Assembly (NCBI GenBank): GCA_965214675.1
Contig: OZ243969.1
Location: 124,001 to 188,000, forward strand
Origin: WTFY01 sp965214675
GTDB lineage: Bacteria; Pseudomonadota; Gammaproteobacteria; UBA4575
Direction of reading: 5' to 3'
Length of the DNA: 64,000 nt
The notes under the pieces are model-generated. The model had not been told where the DNA came from. It did not search any database and saw nothing but the letters and a program-made list of their open reading frames with translations. A program made the translations under genes and the position numbers. Shown one piece after another: positions 51,834-60,656 of the stretch (the stretch's first letter is position 1; every line of letters starts with the position of its first letter).

Positions 51834-52457
51834 TCAGTCCCGATTTTCCCACCGGTTCATCACATCACAGAATATCGCGGCGGTCTTTTCAGCATCATAG
51901 ATGGCTGAATGTGCACTGGCACTGTCCCAGTCGAGATTGGCGGCCGCAACAATCCTTGATAACACCGTCTGACCATAGGCCAGCGCTCCCAGAGTGACCG
52001 TGTCAAGGTTGCTGAAGGGATGGAAGGGATTGCTCTTGATACCGGTGCGCTCTGCAGCGGCATTGATGAAACTCAGATCGAAATAGGCATTATGGCCGAC
52101 CAGGATTGCCCGGGTGCACTGGTTTTGCTGGACATGCTTGTGCACCGGCGTAAAGATTTTCTGCAAGGCTTCTTTCTCAGGCAGCGCGATTCTCAGCGGG
52201 TGGAAGGGATCGATCCTGTTCACTTCCAGAGAGGCGGGGTCAAGATTGGCGCCATCAAAGGGCCGCACGTGGGTGGCGATCGTACGCTGGCAGAAAAACT
52301 GCCGGGTACTATTCATGCCAACCAGCACAGCAGCGACTTCAAGCAGTGCATCGGTGCTGGCATTGAAACCGCCCGTTTCCACATCCACCACCACCGGGCA
52401 GAAGCCCCGAAACCGATTGCCAAGAGGAATAAATTCCTGTGGTTCTGTTTGACTCAT
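51834..52457 (-). CDS. rnt: Ribonuclease T
   Basis: RNase T is a DEDDh exonuclease maturing tRNA 3' ends and small RNAs. The 207-residue protein has the motifs CPVVVDVETGGFNASTDALLE, VGHNAYFDLSFI and HSAIYDAEKTA, supplying the DEDDh residues. Length is typical. It is divergent from argG; the 88-nt gap contains TATAAT at 52492, a possible argG -10 without a clear -35. Confidence 0.95.
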   Translation of the reverse strand: MSQTEPQEFIPLGNRFRGFCPVVVDVETGGFNASTDALLEVAAVLVGMNSTRQFFCQRTIATHVRPFDGANLDPASLEVNRIDPFHPLRIALPEKEALQKIFTPVHKHVQQNQCTRAILVGHNAYFDLSFINAAAERTGIKSNPFHPFSNLDTVTLGALAYGQTVLSRIVAAANLDWDSASAHSAIYDAEKTAAIFCDVMNRWENRD

Positions 52458-52545
52458 CGGTGATTTGTAAGAGTGGGTTGGTGCTTTAGGCTATAATCGG
52501 GTGCGAATTTACGCGGTCATTCCATCCAGTACTCAAGCGCATAGT

Positions 52546-53766
52546 ATGTCATCAGTTCGAAAAGTTATACTCGCCTATTCAGGCGGTCTGGACACGTCGG
52601 TCATCCTCAAGTGGCTAGTTGAGGCATACCAGTGCGAAGTGGTGACGTTCACCGCAGACATTGGTCAGGGCAAGGAGATCGCTTCTGCCCGCGCCAAGGC
52701 CGAGACTCTGGGTGTCAGGGAGATTTACGTCGAGGATTTATGCGAGGAGTTTGTCGGGGATTTCGTATTCCCCATGCTGCGCGCCAATGCCCTCTATGAA
52801 GGAGAGTATCTGCTGGGCACATCGATTGCCCGCCCACTGATTGCCAAACGTCTGGTAGAGATCGCCGGGGAGGTCGGGGGGGATGCCATCGCGCACGGCG
52901 CGACGGGCAAGGGCAATGATCAAGTTCGGTTTGAACTTGGTGCATACGCGTTAAACCCGGATATACGGGTCATCGCACCGTGGCGCGAATGGGACCTGAA
53001 TTCACGTGAGAAGCTGCTGGAATATGCCGACAGGCACAATATTTCCATTGAACAAAAGCAGGGTCAGCGATCCCCGTATTCAATGGATGCCAACTTACTG
53101 CACATCTCGTACGAGGGGGGTGAGCTTGAGGACCCGTGGGTCGAGCCGCAGGATAGCATGTGGCAGTTGACATGCGCACCCGACCAGGCTCCGGATGTGC
53201 CGCGGTACGTGGAGATCGGGTTTGTGCAGGGAGACCCTGTCAGTCTGGACGGTACCGAGCATACCCCCGCACAGCTGTTGAGGGAGTTGAACGCAATCGC
53301 AGGTGCGCACGGTGTCGGGCGCCTGGATATTGTCGAAAACCGTTATGTAGGCATGAAGTCACGTGGCTGCTACGAGACCCCGGGTGGGACAATCCTGCAC
53401 AAAAGCCATCGCGCCATGGAGTCCATCACCCTGGACCGGGAAGTGGCACATCTCAAAGACGAACTCATGCCTCGCTATGCAGCACTGGTATACAACGGCT
53501 ACTGGTGGAGTCCGGAGCGTAGGGCCTTGCAAAAACTGATTGATGCTACACAGGTCGGCGTCACTGGAATCGTGCGGGTAAAGCTGTTCAAGGGCAGTGT
53601 GCATGTCGTCGGGCGAAAATCGGAAACCCACAGTTTGTTTGATCCGGGTATTGCCACATTTGAAGATGATAAAGGTGCCTATAACCAGCAGGATGCAGAC
53701 GGTTTCATTAAATTGAATGCTCTGCGCATGCGGATTATGGCAAAATTCGGGACACCCAAAAGTTAA
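52546..53766 (+). CDS. argG: Argininosuccinate synthase
   Basis: ArgG joins citrulline and aspartate with ATP. The 406-residue protein starts at the ATG at 52546, giving the N-terminal VILAYSGGLDTSVILKWL with the ATP-pyrophosphatase loop; other family motifs include AHGATGKGNDQVRFEL and SRGCYETPGGTILHKSHRAM. The frame opens at 52501 but lacks homology there. It completes citrulline to arginine together with argF and argD in this window; no argH is seen. Confidence 0.97.
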   Translation: MSSVRKVILAYSGGLDTSVILKWLVEAYQCEVVTFTADIGQGKEIASARAKAETLGVREIYVEDLCEEFVGDFVFPMLRANALYEGEYLLGTSIARPLIAKRLVEIAGEVGGDAIAHGATGKGNDQVRFELGAYALNPDIRVIAPWREWDLNSREKLLEYADRHNISIEQKQGQRSPYSMDANLLHISYEGGELEDPWVEPQDSMWQLTCAPDQAPDVPRYVEIGFVQGDPVSLDGTEHTPAQLLRELNAIAGAHGVGRLDIVENRYVGMKSRGCYETPGGTILHKSHRAMESITLDREVAHLKDELMPRYAALVYNGYWWSPERRALQKLIDATQVGVTGIVRVKLFKGSVHVVGRKSETHSLFDPGIATFEDDKGAYNQQDADGFIKLNALRMRIMAKFGTPKS

Positions 53767-53779
53767 ACTGCAGAGTACA

Positions 53780-54529
53780 TTGATCAAAGCAACTCCAAAG
53801 AGGATATGCTGGCATATCCTGATAGCACTGGGCGGCCTTACGCTTTGTGCGTGTGTATGGGCCGGGAATCCGGCCCATCATCCGGATGATCCCTGGGAGG
53901 GCATGAACCGCAAGGTGTATAGCTTTAACGATGCCGTGGACCGCATCGTACTGACCCCCGTCACGAGGGTGTACCAGGCCGTGGTACCGGATGCCGTCGA
54001 GACCGGCGTCGGCAATTTCTTTTCAAATCTTGGTGATGTGGGGGTGGCCCTGAATAACCTGCTGCAGCTCAAGCTTGGCGAAGCGGGCTCGGATACCGGT
54101 CGTGTCCTTGTCAACACGACATTGGGGTTTTTCGGGTGGATGGATGTGGCCAGCCAGTTGGGGATGACCAAGCACAATGAGGATTTCGGGCAGACCCTCG
54201 GATACTGGGGTGTGGGCAGCGGACCCTACCTTGTTTTGCCGTTTCATGGTCCGAGCAACTTGCGTGATGGTCCGGGCATGCTGGCTGATATCTCGCTGTG
54301 GACGAACAGTTTTCCCGATCTTAAAACCTCCGAGGAAAGGGCACTGATTTCGCTCAATGTCGTCAGCGGACGCGGGCAGTACCTGGCGCTTGAGGAAAGA
54401 ACCGAGGAACTTGGCCGTGATCAATACGTGTTCATTCGGGACGCGTACCTGGATAACCGTGAGTTTCTGGTGCGTGATGGCGAGTTTTCCCTGGATGATG
54501 AACTCTACGAAGGGCTGGATGACGAATAG
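53780..54529 (+). CDS. mlaA: MlaA/VacJ family lipoprotein
   Basis: MlaA is the outer-membrane lipoprotein that extracts misplaced phospholipids for retrograde transport. From the TTG at 53780 the 249-residue precursor has a signal peptide with lipobox LCAC, then the family pattern DPWEGMNRKVYSFNDAVDRI and LGYWGVGSGPYLVLPFHGPS. The frame runs upstream into argG, but no ATG is available and the TTG fits a GAG at 53773. The other mla genes are not in the window. The C-terminus is highly acidic. Confidence 0.92.
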   Translation: MIKATPKRICWHILIALGGLTLCACVWAGNPAHHPDDPWEGMNRKVYSFNDAVDRIVLTPVTRVYQAVVPDAVETGVGNFFSNLGDVGVALNNLLQLKLGEAGSDTGRVLVNTTLGFFGWMDVASQLGMTKHNEDFGQTLGYWGVGSGPYLVLPFHGPSNLRDGPGMLADISLWTNSFPDLKTSEERALISLNVVSGRGQYLALEERTEELGRDQYVFIRDAYLDNREFLVRDGEFSLDDELYEGLDDE

Positions 54530-54646
54530 TGCGTTCACCGCAAGGCACTGCAGTTCGCAGGCTGTATAGATGCTCCGAGGGGCAGGCAGGTGTGCGTCTG
54601 GACACGGGTCGGTCTCGCATCCAAATACCTGAAAGGACGGGAATTT

Positions 54647-54675
54647 TTAACTGCAAGTTCACAAGCTGTTATGAT
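54647..54675 (+). promoter_or_regulatory. Probable sigma70 promoter of folE
   Basis: TTAACT (54647-54652), 17-nt spacer, TATGAT (54670-54675), followed by the folE start 45 nt later. The rest of the 190-nt mlaA-folE gap shows no gene. Confidence 0.5.
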
Positions 54676-54719
54676 CACGACGGTGATACCGTGGACACAC
54701 AGATACCGGGAGTTTGCCT

Positions 54720-55355
54720 ATGAACAGAAAAGCGCTTGAAATACTTGCCGGTGGGCGTTATCTGCAGGAAGATCCCGGGCCGGATGACAGCACACGCGAT
54801 CCTGCACTTGAGGCCGAGGTCCGCAAGATGCTGCAACTGATTGGCGAAAATCCCAGCCGCGAAGGCCTTCTCGACACCCCCAAGCGGGTCTCTCGCGCAT
54901 TACATTTTCTGACCAGTGGCTATAATCTCAGGGTTACAGATGCGGTCAGCGGTGCCCTGTTTGAGGAACACTGCGAGGAAATGGTCATCGTCAAGGACGT
55001 CGAGTTTTATTCCCTTTGCGAACATCATATCCTGCCGTTTTACGGCCGCGCCCACATTGGCTACCTGCCCAAGGGACGGGTCATCGGGTTGAGCAAGATT
55101 GCACGTGTAGTGGATGTATTTGCCAGGCGCCTGCAGGTGCAGGAACGGCTGACAACGCAAATTGCGAGCGGCTTGCTGGATGTGCTTGATGCACATGGCG
55201 TGGCTGTCGTGCTTGAGGCAAGCCACTTCTGCATGATCATGCGGGGTGTGCAAAAACAAAACAGCAAAACGGTGACAAGCTCTATGCTCGGTGCCTTCAG
55301 GGAAGACTCCCGATCGCGTTCCGAGTTCATGGAACTCATCCGGTCGCACAGGTGA
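54720..55355 (+). CDS. folE: GTP cyclohydrolase I
   Basis: FolE converts GTP to dihydroneopterin triphosphate, the first step of folate synthesis. The 211-residue protein shows the zinc-binding FYSLCEHHILPFYGRAHIGY, GRVIGLSKIARVVDVFARRLQ and SHFCMIMRGVQKQNS with the second zinc Cys. The ATG at 54720 is 6 nt after an in-frame TTG and follows GGGAG. It is alone in transcription, convergent with a YciI gene. Confidence 0.96.
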   Translation: MNRKALEILAGGRYLQEDPGPDDSTRDPALEAEVRKMLQLIGENPSREGLLDTPKRVSRALHFLTSGYNLRVTDAVSGALFEEHCEEMVIVKDVEFYSLCEHHILPFYGRAHIGYLPKGRVIGLSKIARVVDVFARRLQVQERLTTQIASGLLDVLDAHGVAVVLEASHFCMIMRGVQKQNSKTVTSSMLGAFREDSRSRSEFMELIRSHR

Positions 55356-55394
55356 AAATCGGGTATCAGCCCGCAAACTGCGACGGCAATGACT

Positions 55395-55694
55395 CTATGG
55401 CAAGACCCGTTTGAAAGGCCGGACAACCACGTGCTCATAGACCCCGGCAGCAATGTAGGGGTCGGCATCGGCCCACTCCTGGGCGGCCTGCAGCGATTCG
55501 AATTCAGCCACAATCAGACTCCCGGTAAACCCTGCATCTCCAGGATCGGGGCTGTCCACGGCCGGGTGGGGGCCTGCCAGCACCAGGCGTCCCTGGTTTT
55601 TCAGTTCATCGAGACGCGCTATATGTTGGTCGCGAACGGACTTGCGCTTGGCTAGGCTGTCAGCAACGTCCTGGCTGATGATGGCGTACAGCAT
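55395..55694 (-). CDS. YciI-like protein
   Basis: A 99-residue YciI-family protein with the ferredoxin-like fold pattern MLYAIISQDVADSLAKRKSV, GPHPAVDSPD and VAEFESLQAAQEWADADPYI. The His/Asp pair typical of YciI (RxxH and a later Asp) appears in RDQHIARLDEL. The ATG at 55694 fits the family; the open frame reaches 55814 without homology. YciI proteins have no firmly known reaction. It is convergent with folE and divergent from yciO. Confidence 0.88.
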   Translation of the reverse strand: MLYAIISQDVADSLAKRKSVRDQHIARLDELKNQGRLVLAGPHPAVDSPDPGDAGFTGSLIVAEFESLQAAQEWADADPYIAAGVYEHVVVRPFKRVLP

Positions 55695-55872
55695 GATGGC
55701 TGGCTCAGTCGACCTCGATTGCAGGTATTTTTGTTGGTTTTGAATGTGCAAACATGAATGTGGCATAAAGGATAGCAGATAACCGCAACAGCACCCAGGC
55801 AGATTCGCCAGCAAGGAAGAAGGCAGTTTTTCAACGTCATATAATCAGCTAAGGAGCAATCACTTCTGTCTC

Positions 55873-56502
55873 ATGTCCCAGTACTTTGTCATTCACCCTA
55901 AAACGGCACAAAAACGCCTCATCCAGCGTGCCGTTCAAATCATCGATCAGGGAGGGCTCATCGTATACCCGACGGATTCCTGTTATGCACTGGGATGCCA
56001 TATCGGTGACAAGCATGCGATGCAAAGAATTCGCAGGATTCGCCAGGTCGACGAAAAACATCATTTCACCCTGGTATGCCGGGATCTATCAGAGTTATCC
56101 ACCTACGCGTTGGTGGACAACAGTGCCTACCGGCTCATGAAGCGCTGTACTCCGGGGCCCTATACGTTTTTGCTAAAGGCCACCCACGAAGTACCGAGGC
56201 GCCTGCTGACACCCAAACGCCGAACCATCGGGTTGCGGGTTCCTGAACATGCAGTGGTCTTGCAATTGTGTGAAGAACTGGGTGGACCCTTGCTCAGCAG
56301 TACGCTGATCCTGCCTGGTGACCCTGAACCCATGTCGGACCCCCAGGAGATGCGTGAGCGCCTGGAGCATGAAGTGGACCTGGTAATCGATGGCGGGTAT
56401 TGCGGTGTGCAGGCAACGACAGTCATTGACCTGATTGCCGAGCGCCCGACCATCGAGCGGCAGGGGAAGGGGGAGACCGGGTGGCTGGTGGATGACGGTT
56501 AA
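55873..56502 (+). CDS. yciO: YciO (Sua5/YrdC/YciO family) protein
   Basis: A 209-residue single-domain member of the YrdC superfamily, with GGLIVYPTDSCYALGCHIGD, the PGPYTFLLKA loop and RRTIGLRVPEHAVVLQL. TsaC/Sua5 enzymes make threonylcarbamoyl-AMP for tRNA t6A; YciO proteins share the fold but their own role is unclear. This length and sequence match YciO better than TsaC. It abuts the site-2 protease gene and then trpS, an order common in gammaproteobacteria. Confidence 0.88.
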   Translation: MSQYFVIHPKTAQKRLIQRAVQIIDQGGLIVYPTDSCYALGCHIGDKHAMQRIRRIRQVDEKHHFTLVCRDLSELSTYALVDNSAYRLMKRCTPGPYTFLLKATHEVPRRLLTPKRRTIGLRVPEHAVVLQLCEELGGPLLSSTLILPGDPEPMSDPQEMRERLEHEVDLVIDGGYCGVQATTVIDLIAERPTIERQGKGETGWLVDDG

Positions 56503-56543
56503 TGCAAGTTGGCTGCAATGCGGCGTATAATGGAGGCTCGCCG

Positions 56544-57194
56544 ATGAATGTCATGCAGACCATTGCCATCTGGGCTATACCGATCCTGTTGGCCATCACC
56601 CTACATGAGGTGGCACATGGATGGGTAGCCAAGCAGCACGGTGACCCTACAGCAGCCCTCCTCGGCAGGCTGAGCCTGAATCCCTTCAGACACATTGACC
56701 CCCTGGGCACGGTTCTGGTGCCGATCATCCTGATTGTACTGGTGGGCTTTGGATTCGGGTGGGCCAAGCCCGTACCTGTGAATTTCGCCCAGTTGCGCAA
56801 CCCGAGGCGGGATATGATCCGGGTGGCAGCCGCAGGGCCTGCAGCCAACCTGTTGATGGCGCTGGCCTGGGCGCTCGTCATGAAGGTGGGCATCCTGATG
56901 CTGGACCAGTCACCCTGGGTCGCCACCCCGCTGATCCTGGCCGGCCAGGCAGGGATCATCATCAACCTGGTGCTCTGCCTGGTCAACCTGATCCCCATTC
57001 CTCCGCTGGATGGCGGGCGGATTCTGGCCGGACTTGCCCCGCCACGCTTTACCCCGATACTTGAAAAAGTGGAACCTTTGGGAATGTTGATCGTGTTTGG
57101 TCTGATTGCGGTGGGTGGCCTGACGTTCATCCTGAACCCACTGCTGCAGTTCATCACTTCCATCATTGGAAGAGTGTTTGGACTTCCCGTGTGA
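56544..57194 (+). CDS. Site-2 protease family (M50) membrane metallopeptidase
   Basis: The 216-residue membrane protein carries the zinc motif HEVAHGWVAK in its first helix and NLIPIPPLDGGRIL, with the third ligand Asp, near the end, the layout of short site-2 proteases (YwhC type). It has about five to six membrane segments. The ATG at 56544 follows TGGAGG; the frame opens at 56502. The stop overlaps the trpS GTG by 4 nt. Its substrate is unknown. Confidence 0.9.
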   Translation: MNVMQTIAIWAIPILLAITLHEVAHGWVAKQHGDPTAALLGRLSLNPFRHIDPLGTVLVPIILIVLVGFGFGWAKPVPVNFAQLRNPRRDMIRVAAAGPAANLLMALAWALVMKVGILMLDQSPWVATPLILAGQAGIIINLVLCLVNLIPIPPLDGGRILAGLAPPRFTPILEKVEPLGMLIVFGLIAVGGLTFILNPLLQFITSIIGRVFGLPV

Positions 57195-58414
57195 ACTCCA
57201 TGAACCCCCATCCGTTGCAAGACCAGCGCGTGCTTTCAGGCATGCGCCCGACAGGGGCATTGCACCTTGGTCACTTGCACGGGGTGCTGTATAACTGGAT
57301 CAAGCTGCAACACACGCATGAATGCTTTTTCTTCGTGGCCGACTGGCATGCGCTGACCACGGAATATGACAATACCCGGGTGATTTCCCAGAGCGTGATG
57401 GACATGGTTGTCGACTGGCTTGCAGTGGGCGTCAATCCAAGTGCGGCGACCTTGTTCATCCAGTCGCGTATACCTGAACATGCGGAATTGCATTTGTTGC
57501 TGTCAATGATTACACCACTGGGCTGGCTGGAGCGCGTGCCGACATACAAGGATCAACAGGAAAAGCTCAAGGAAAAGGACCTGGCAACCTACGGATTTCT
57601 GGGCTATCCGCTTTTACAGAGTGCAGATATTCTGGTATACAAAGCGAGTCATGTACCGGTTGGTGAAGATCAGGTGGCGCATGTCGAGCTGACTCGCGAG
57701 GTAGCACGGAGGTTCAATTTCCTGTATGGGAAAGCGCCGGATTTTGAGGAGAAAGCCAAGCTGGCCATTGCCAAGATCGGCAAGAAGAATGCCAGGCTGT
57801 ACCGTCAGTACCGCAAACGTTACCGGGAGCAGGGAGATCAAGAGTCCTTGGAAGTAGCACATGCCTTGCTGGAGAGTCAGCAGAATATCTCGATCAGTGA
57901 CCGGGAATGCCTGTTCGGCTACATGCGAGGCGAAGGCAAAACCATTTTGCCCGAACCCCAGCCCCTGTTGGCCAAGACCCTGAAGATGACTGGACTGGAC
58001 GGACAAAAGATGTCCAAGTCCTATCGCAATACCATCTCCCTGCGCGAAGAAGCCGCCGTTACTGAAAAGAAAATCCGCACCATGCCGACCGACCCGGCCC
58101 GGGTGAAGCGCACCGATGCAGGTGATCCTGAAAAATGCCCAGTCTGGCAGTTGCACAAGACCTATTCTTCAGATGAGGTCAAGCGCTGGGTACAGCAAGG
58201 TTGTCGCAGTGCCGGCATCGGCTGCATTGAATGCAAGCAACCCGTCATCGATGCCGTGGAGTCCGAGCTCAAGCCCATTCGCGAGCGGGCCCGTGAATAT
58301 CAGGATGACACTTCTACGGTGCAGGGCATAATCAAGGAAGGTTGTGACAAGGCGCGTGATGTAGCGCGTGACACTCTGAAGGATGTCAAAGAGGCGATCG
58401 GCCTATCCTATTGA
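57191..58414 (+). CDS. trpS: Tryptophan--tRNA ligase
   Basis: TrpS charges tRNA-Trp. The 407-residue class I synthetase has the HIGH-like motif TGALHLGHLHGVLYNW and the KMSKS loop GQKMSKSYRNTI. It is about 70 residues longer than E. coli TrpS, with an insertion around KKNARLYRQYRKRYREQGDQ, like the longer form seen in many gammaproteobacteria. It starts at the GTG overlapping the protease stop; an ATG follows 9 nt later. scpA begins 10 nt after its stop. Confidence 0.95.
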   Translation: MNSMNPHPLQDQRVLSGMRPTGALHLGHLHGVLYNWIKLQHTHECFFFVADWHALTTEYDNTRVISQSVMDMVVDWLAVGVNPSAATLFIQSRIPEHAELHLLLSMITPLGWLERVPTYKDQQEKLKEKDLATYGFLGYPLLQSADILVYKASHVPVGEDQVAHVELTREVARRFNFLYGKAPDFEEKAKLAIAKIGKKNARLYRQYRKRYREQGDQESLEVAHALLESQQNISISDRECLFGYMRGEGKTILPEPQPLLAKTLKMTGLDGQKMSKSYRNTISLREEAAVTEKKIRTMPTDPARVKRTDAGDPEKCPVWQLHKTYSSDEVKRWVQQGCRSAGIGCIECKQPVIDAVESELKPIRERAREYQDDTSTVQGIIKEGCDKARDVARDTLKDVKEAIGLSY

Positions 58415-58424
58415 CAGGAACCAC

Positions 58425-59267
58425 ATGAGCAAAACCAACCCCCCGCCACCCGAACACCTGCAAGCGGAATTGCCTTTTGCCGTTGTCAAGGGCGAACCCA
58501 TCACGGTACCGCCTGAGGATTTGTATATTCCTCCCGATGCGCTGGAAATATTCCTGGATGCCTTCGAGGGTCCACTTGACCTGTTGCTGTACCTGATCAA
58601 GCGCCAGAATCTGGACATTGTGGCTTTGCCCATCCTTCAGATCACGCAGCAGTACATGGAATACATCGGCTTGATGAAGGAGTTGCGCCTGGAGCTTGCT
58701 GCCGAGTATCTCGTCATGGCAGCCATGCTGGCCGAGATCAAGTCACGCATGCTGCTGCCGCAGCCCGCAGTCGAGGAAGACGAGAAAGACCCGCGCTCGG
58801 AGTTAATACGCCGACTGCAGGAATATGAGCGGTTCAAGCAGGCATCCGAACAAATCGATGAATTGCCGCGTATGCATCGGGACACCTTCGGTGTTTCCGT
58901 CATGCAGTCCGAATACCCTATTGAGCGAACTCAACCGGATGTCGATTTCAGGGAATTGATGGTTGCCTTTCAGGAAGTCATTCAGCGTGCCCAGATGTTT
59001 GCCAGCCACCATATCCAGCGCGAAGGTTTATCGGTGAGAGAGCGGATGTCGGGCATACTGGGCATGCTCAGTATTGAGGATTTTGTCGAGTTTCAGAAGC
59101 TGTTTGATGTGCAGGAAGGTCGAGGTGCGGCCATCGTGACGTTTCTGGCATTGCTGGAGCTGCTGAAGACTCGTGCCATTGAACTGGTCCAGTCCAAACC
59201 TTTTGCACCAATCTATGTCAAGCCCGCCGTCAAGGGGCCCGAGGAGGCACACAGCAATGAAGGATAG
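58425..59267 (+). CDS. scpA: Segregation and condensation protein A
   Basis: ScpA is the kleisin subunit that bridges the SMC heads with ScpB. The 280-residue protein shows the kleisin N-terminus DAFEGPLDLLLYLIKRQNLDI and AAEYLVMAAMLAEIKSRMLLP, and the winged-helix C-terminus ending VTFLALLELLKTRAIELVQ. The ATG at 58425 is used; the frame runs upstream inside trpS. It overlaps scpB by 11 nt. Confidence 0.94.
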   Translation: MSKTNPPPPEHLQAELPFAVVKGEPITVPPEDLYIPPDALEIFLDAFEGPLDLLLYLIKRQNLDIVALPILQITQQYMEYIGLMKELRLELAAEYLVMAAMLAEIKSRMLLPQPAVEEDEKDPRSELIRRLQEYERFKQASEQIDELPRMHRDTFGVSVMQSEYPIERTQPDVDFRELMVAFQEVIQRAQMFASHHIQREGLSVRERMSGILGMLSIEDFVEFQKLFDVQEGRGAAIVTFLALLELLKTRAIELVQSKPFAPIYVKPAVKGPEEAHSNEG

Positions 59268-59898
59268 CGAACTCAAACGCGTCATCGAGGCATCCTTGAT
59301 GGCTGCAGACAGCGCCTTGAGTATGGACCGGCTGATCCGCCTGTTTGAGCAGGATGTGGATCAGCCTACCCGCGAACAGATCAGGAAGGCGATTGCCAGT
59401 CTGCAGCAGGAATGTGAGGGCAGGGGCGTTGAGCTTCGCAAGGTCGCGAGTGGCTGGCGCTACCAGACGCGTCCTGACGTGCAGCCCTGGGTCGCGCGCC
59501 TGTGGCAGGAGAAGCCGCCGCGTTATTCACGTGCCCTGCTGGAGACACTGTCCTTGATCGTATACCGCCAGCCAATCACACGTGGAGAGATCGAGGAGGT
59601 GCGCGGGGTCAGCGTCAGCAGCAACATTATCAAGACCCTGCTGGAACGCGAATGGGTGCGCGTGGTCGGTCACAAGGAAGTCCCTGGCCGTCCCGCCCTG
59701 TACGGAAGCACACAGCAGTTTCTTGATTATTTCAATATGAAGTCACTGGATGAGATGCCGAGTCTTGCCGAACTGAAGGATCTGGATTTCATGCATCCGG
59801 AGTTGGAGTTGCCGCGCCCGCAAACTGACAAAAAATCCTCCTTGCGGGTTGTGACAGCATCCGGGGATTTGGCCGAAGGTCAAGAAACCCGGCACTGA
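59257..59898 (+). CDS. scpB: Segregation and condensation protein B
   Basis: ScpB forms a dimer of winged-helix domains that binds ScpA in the SMC complex. The 213-residue protein has EASLMAADSALSMDRLIRLF at the start, GWRYQTRPDVQPWVARLW and the conserved SRALLETLSLIVYRQPITRG, then GRPALYGSTQQFLDYFN. The ATG at 59257 lies within the scpA end, so the two are translated together. rluB follows 32 nt later as in most relatives. Confidence 0.95.
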   Translation: MKDSELKRVIEASLMAADSALSMDRLIRLFEQDVDQPTREQIRKAIASLQQECEGRGVELRKVASGWRYQTRPDVQPWVARLWQEKPPRYSRALLETLSLIVYRQPITRGEIEEVRGVSVSSNIIKTLLEREWVRVVGHKEVPGRPALYGSTQQFLDYFNMKSLDEMPSLAELKDLDFMHPELELPRPQTDKKSSLRVVTASGDLAEGQETRH

Positions 59899-59930
59899 CT
59901 TTGTAACTTGTTGAGCCTGTAGTATCTCAG

Positions 59931-60656
59931 GTGTCACAACGGATTCAAAAGCGCCTTGCGCACCTCGGGATTGCTTCGCGCCGCCAGATTGAAAGCTGGA
60001 TCGTGTCGGGGAAGGTGCTGGTCAATGGCGAGCGCTGTTCCCTGGGGCAGCTTGTTGACGGCGATGAAAGCATCTCGGTATGTGGCACATTGGTGGACCT
60101 GCAAGGCCGTGTACCCGCCCGGGTACTTATGTACCACAAACCCGTGGGCGAAATCGTCACTCGCAAAGACACGCAACAGCGCGCCACGGTGTTCGAGCAG
60201 TTACCGGTTCTGGAAGTGGGTCGTTGGGTATCGGTGGGCAGGCTGGACCTCAATACCTCGGGTCTGCTGTTAGTGACTACGGAAGGATCGCTGGCTCATG
60301 CATTGATGCATCCCGGCAGTGGCCTTGAACGTGAGTACCGCGTGCGGGTTCTGGGAAAAATTTCGGATGAGATCGTATCTCGCCTGCTGACCGGCGTGCA
60401 ACTCAGCGATGGCATGGCGCGGTTCAAGGTGTTGGAAGTGCAGCCCTCTTCGGGAGTCAATACCTGGTGCAGAGTCGTGCTCGGTGAAGGGCGAAACCGC
60501 ATCGTGCGAAGGTTATGGGAGTCTCAAGGTCTACAGGTCAGCCGACTGATCCGCACCCGGTTTGGCCCACTTCGCTTGCCGGATACGCTACGCCCTGGCG
60601 AGCAACTCGAGTTGACCACCACCCAGGTGGGGCAATTGTATCGTGCCGTCGGTTGA
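59931..60656 (+). CDS. rluB: 23S rRNA pseudouridine(2605) synthase
   Basis: RluB makes pseudouridine 2605 of 23S rRNA. The 241-residue protein has an N-terminal S4-like RNA-binding domain (RIQKRLAHLGIASRRQIESW) and the RsuA-type catalytic motif VGRLDLNTSGLLLVTTEG, whose Asp is the nucleophile. The C-terminus EGRNRIVRRLWESQGLQVSR completes the fold. GTG start at 59931. It lacks the long basic tail of E. coli RluB. The next gene overlaps its end by 14 nt. Confidence 0.93.
   Translation: MSQRIQKRLAHLGIASRRQIESWIVSGKVLVNGERCSLGQLVDGDESISVCGTLVDLQGRVPARVLMYHKPVGEIVTRKDTQQRATVFEQLPVLEVGRWVSVGRLDLNTSGLLLVTTEGSLAHALMHPGSGLEREYRVRVLGKISDEIVSRLLTGVQLSDGMARFKVLEVQPSSGVNTWCRVVLGEGRNRIVRRLWESQGLQVSRLIRTRFGPLRLPDTLRPGEQLELTTTQVGQLYRAVG

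Noticed and set aside
54529..54723. 64-codon frame between mlaA and folE
   Set aside because: No ribosome binding site or homology; a plausible folE promoter lies within it.
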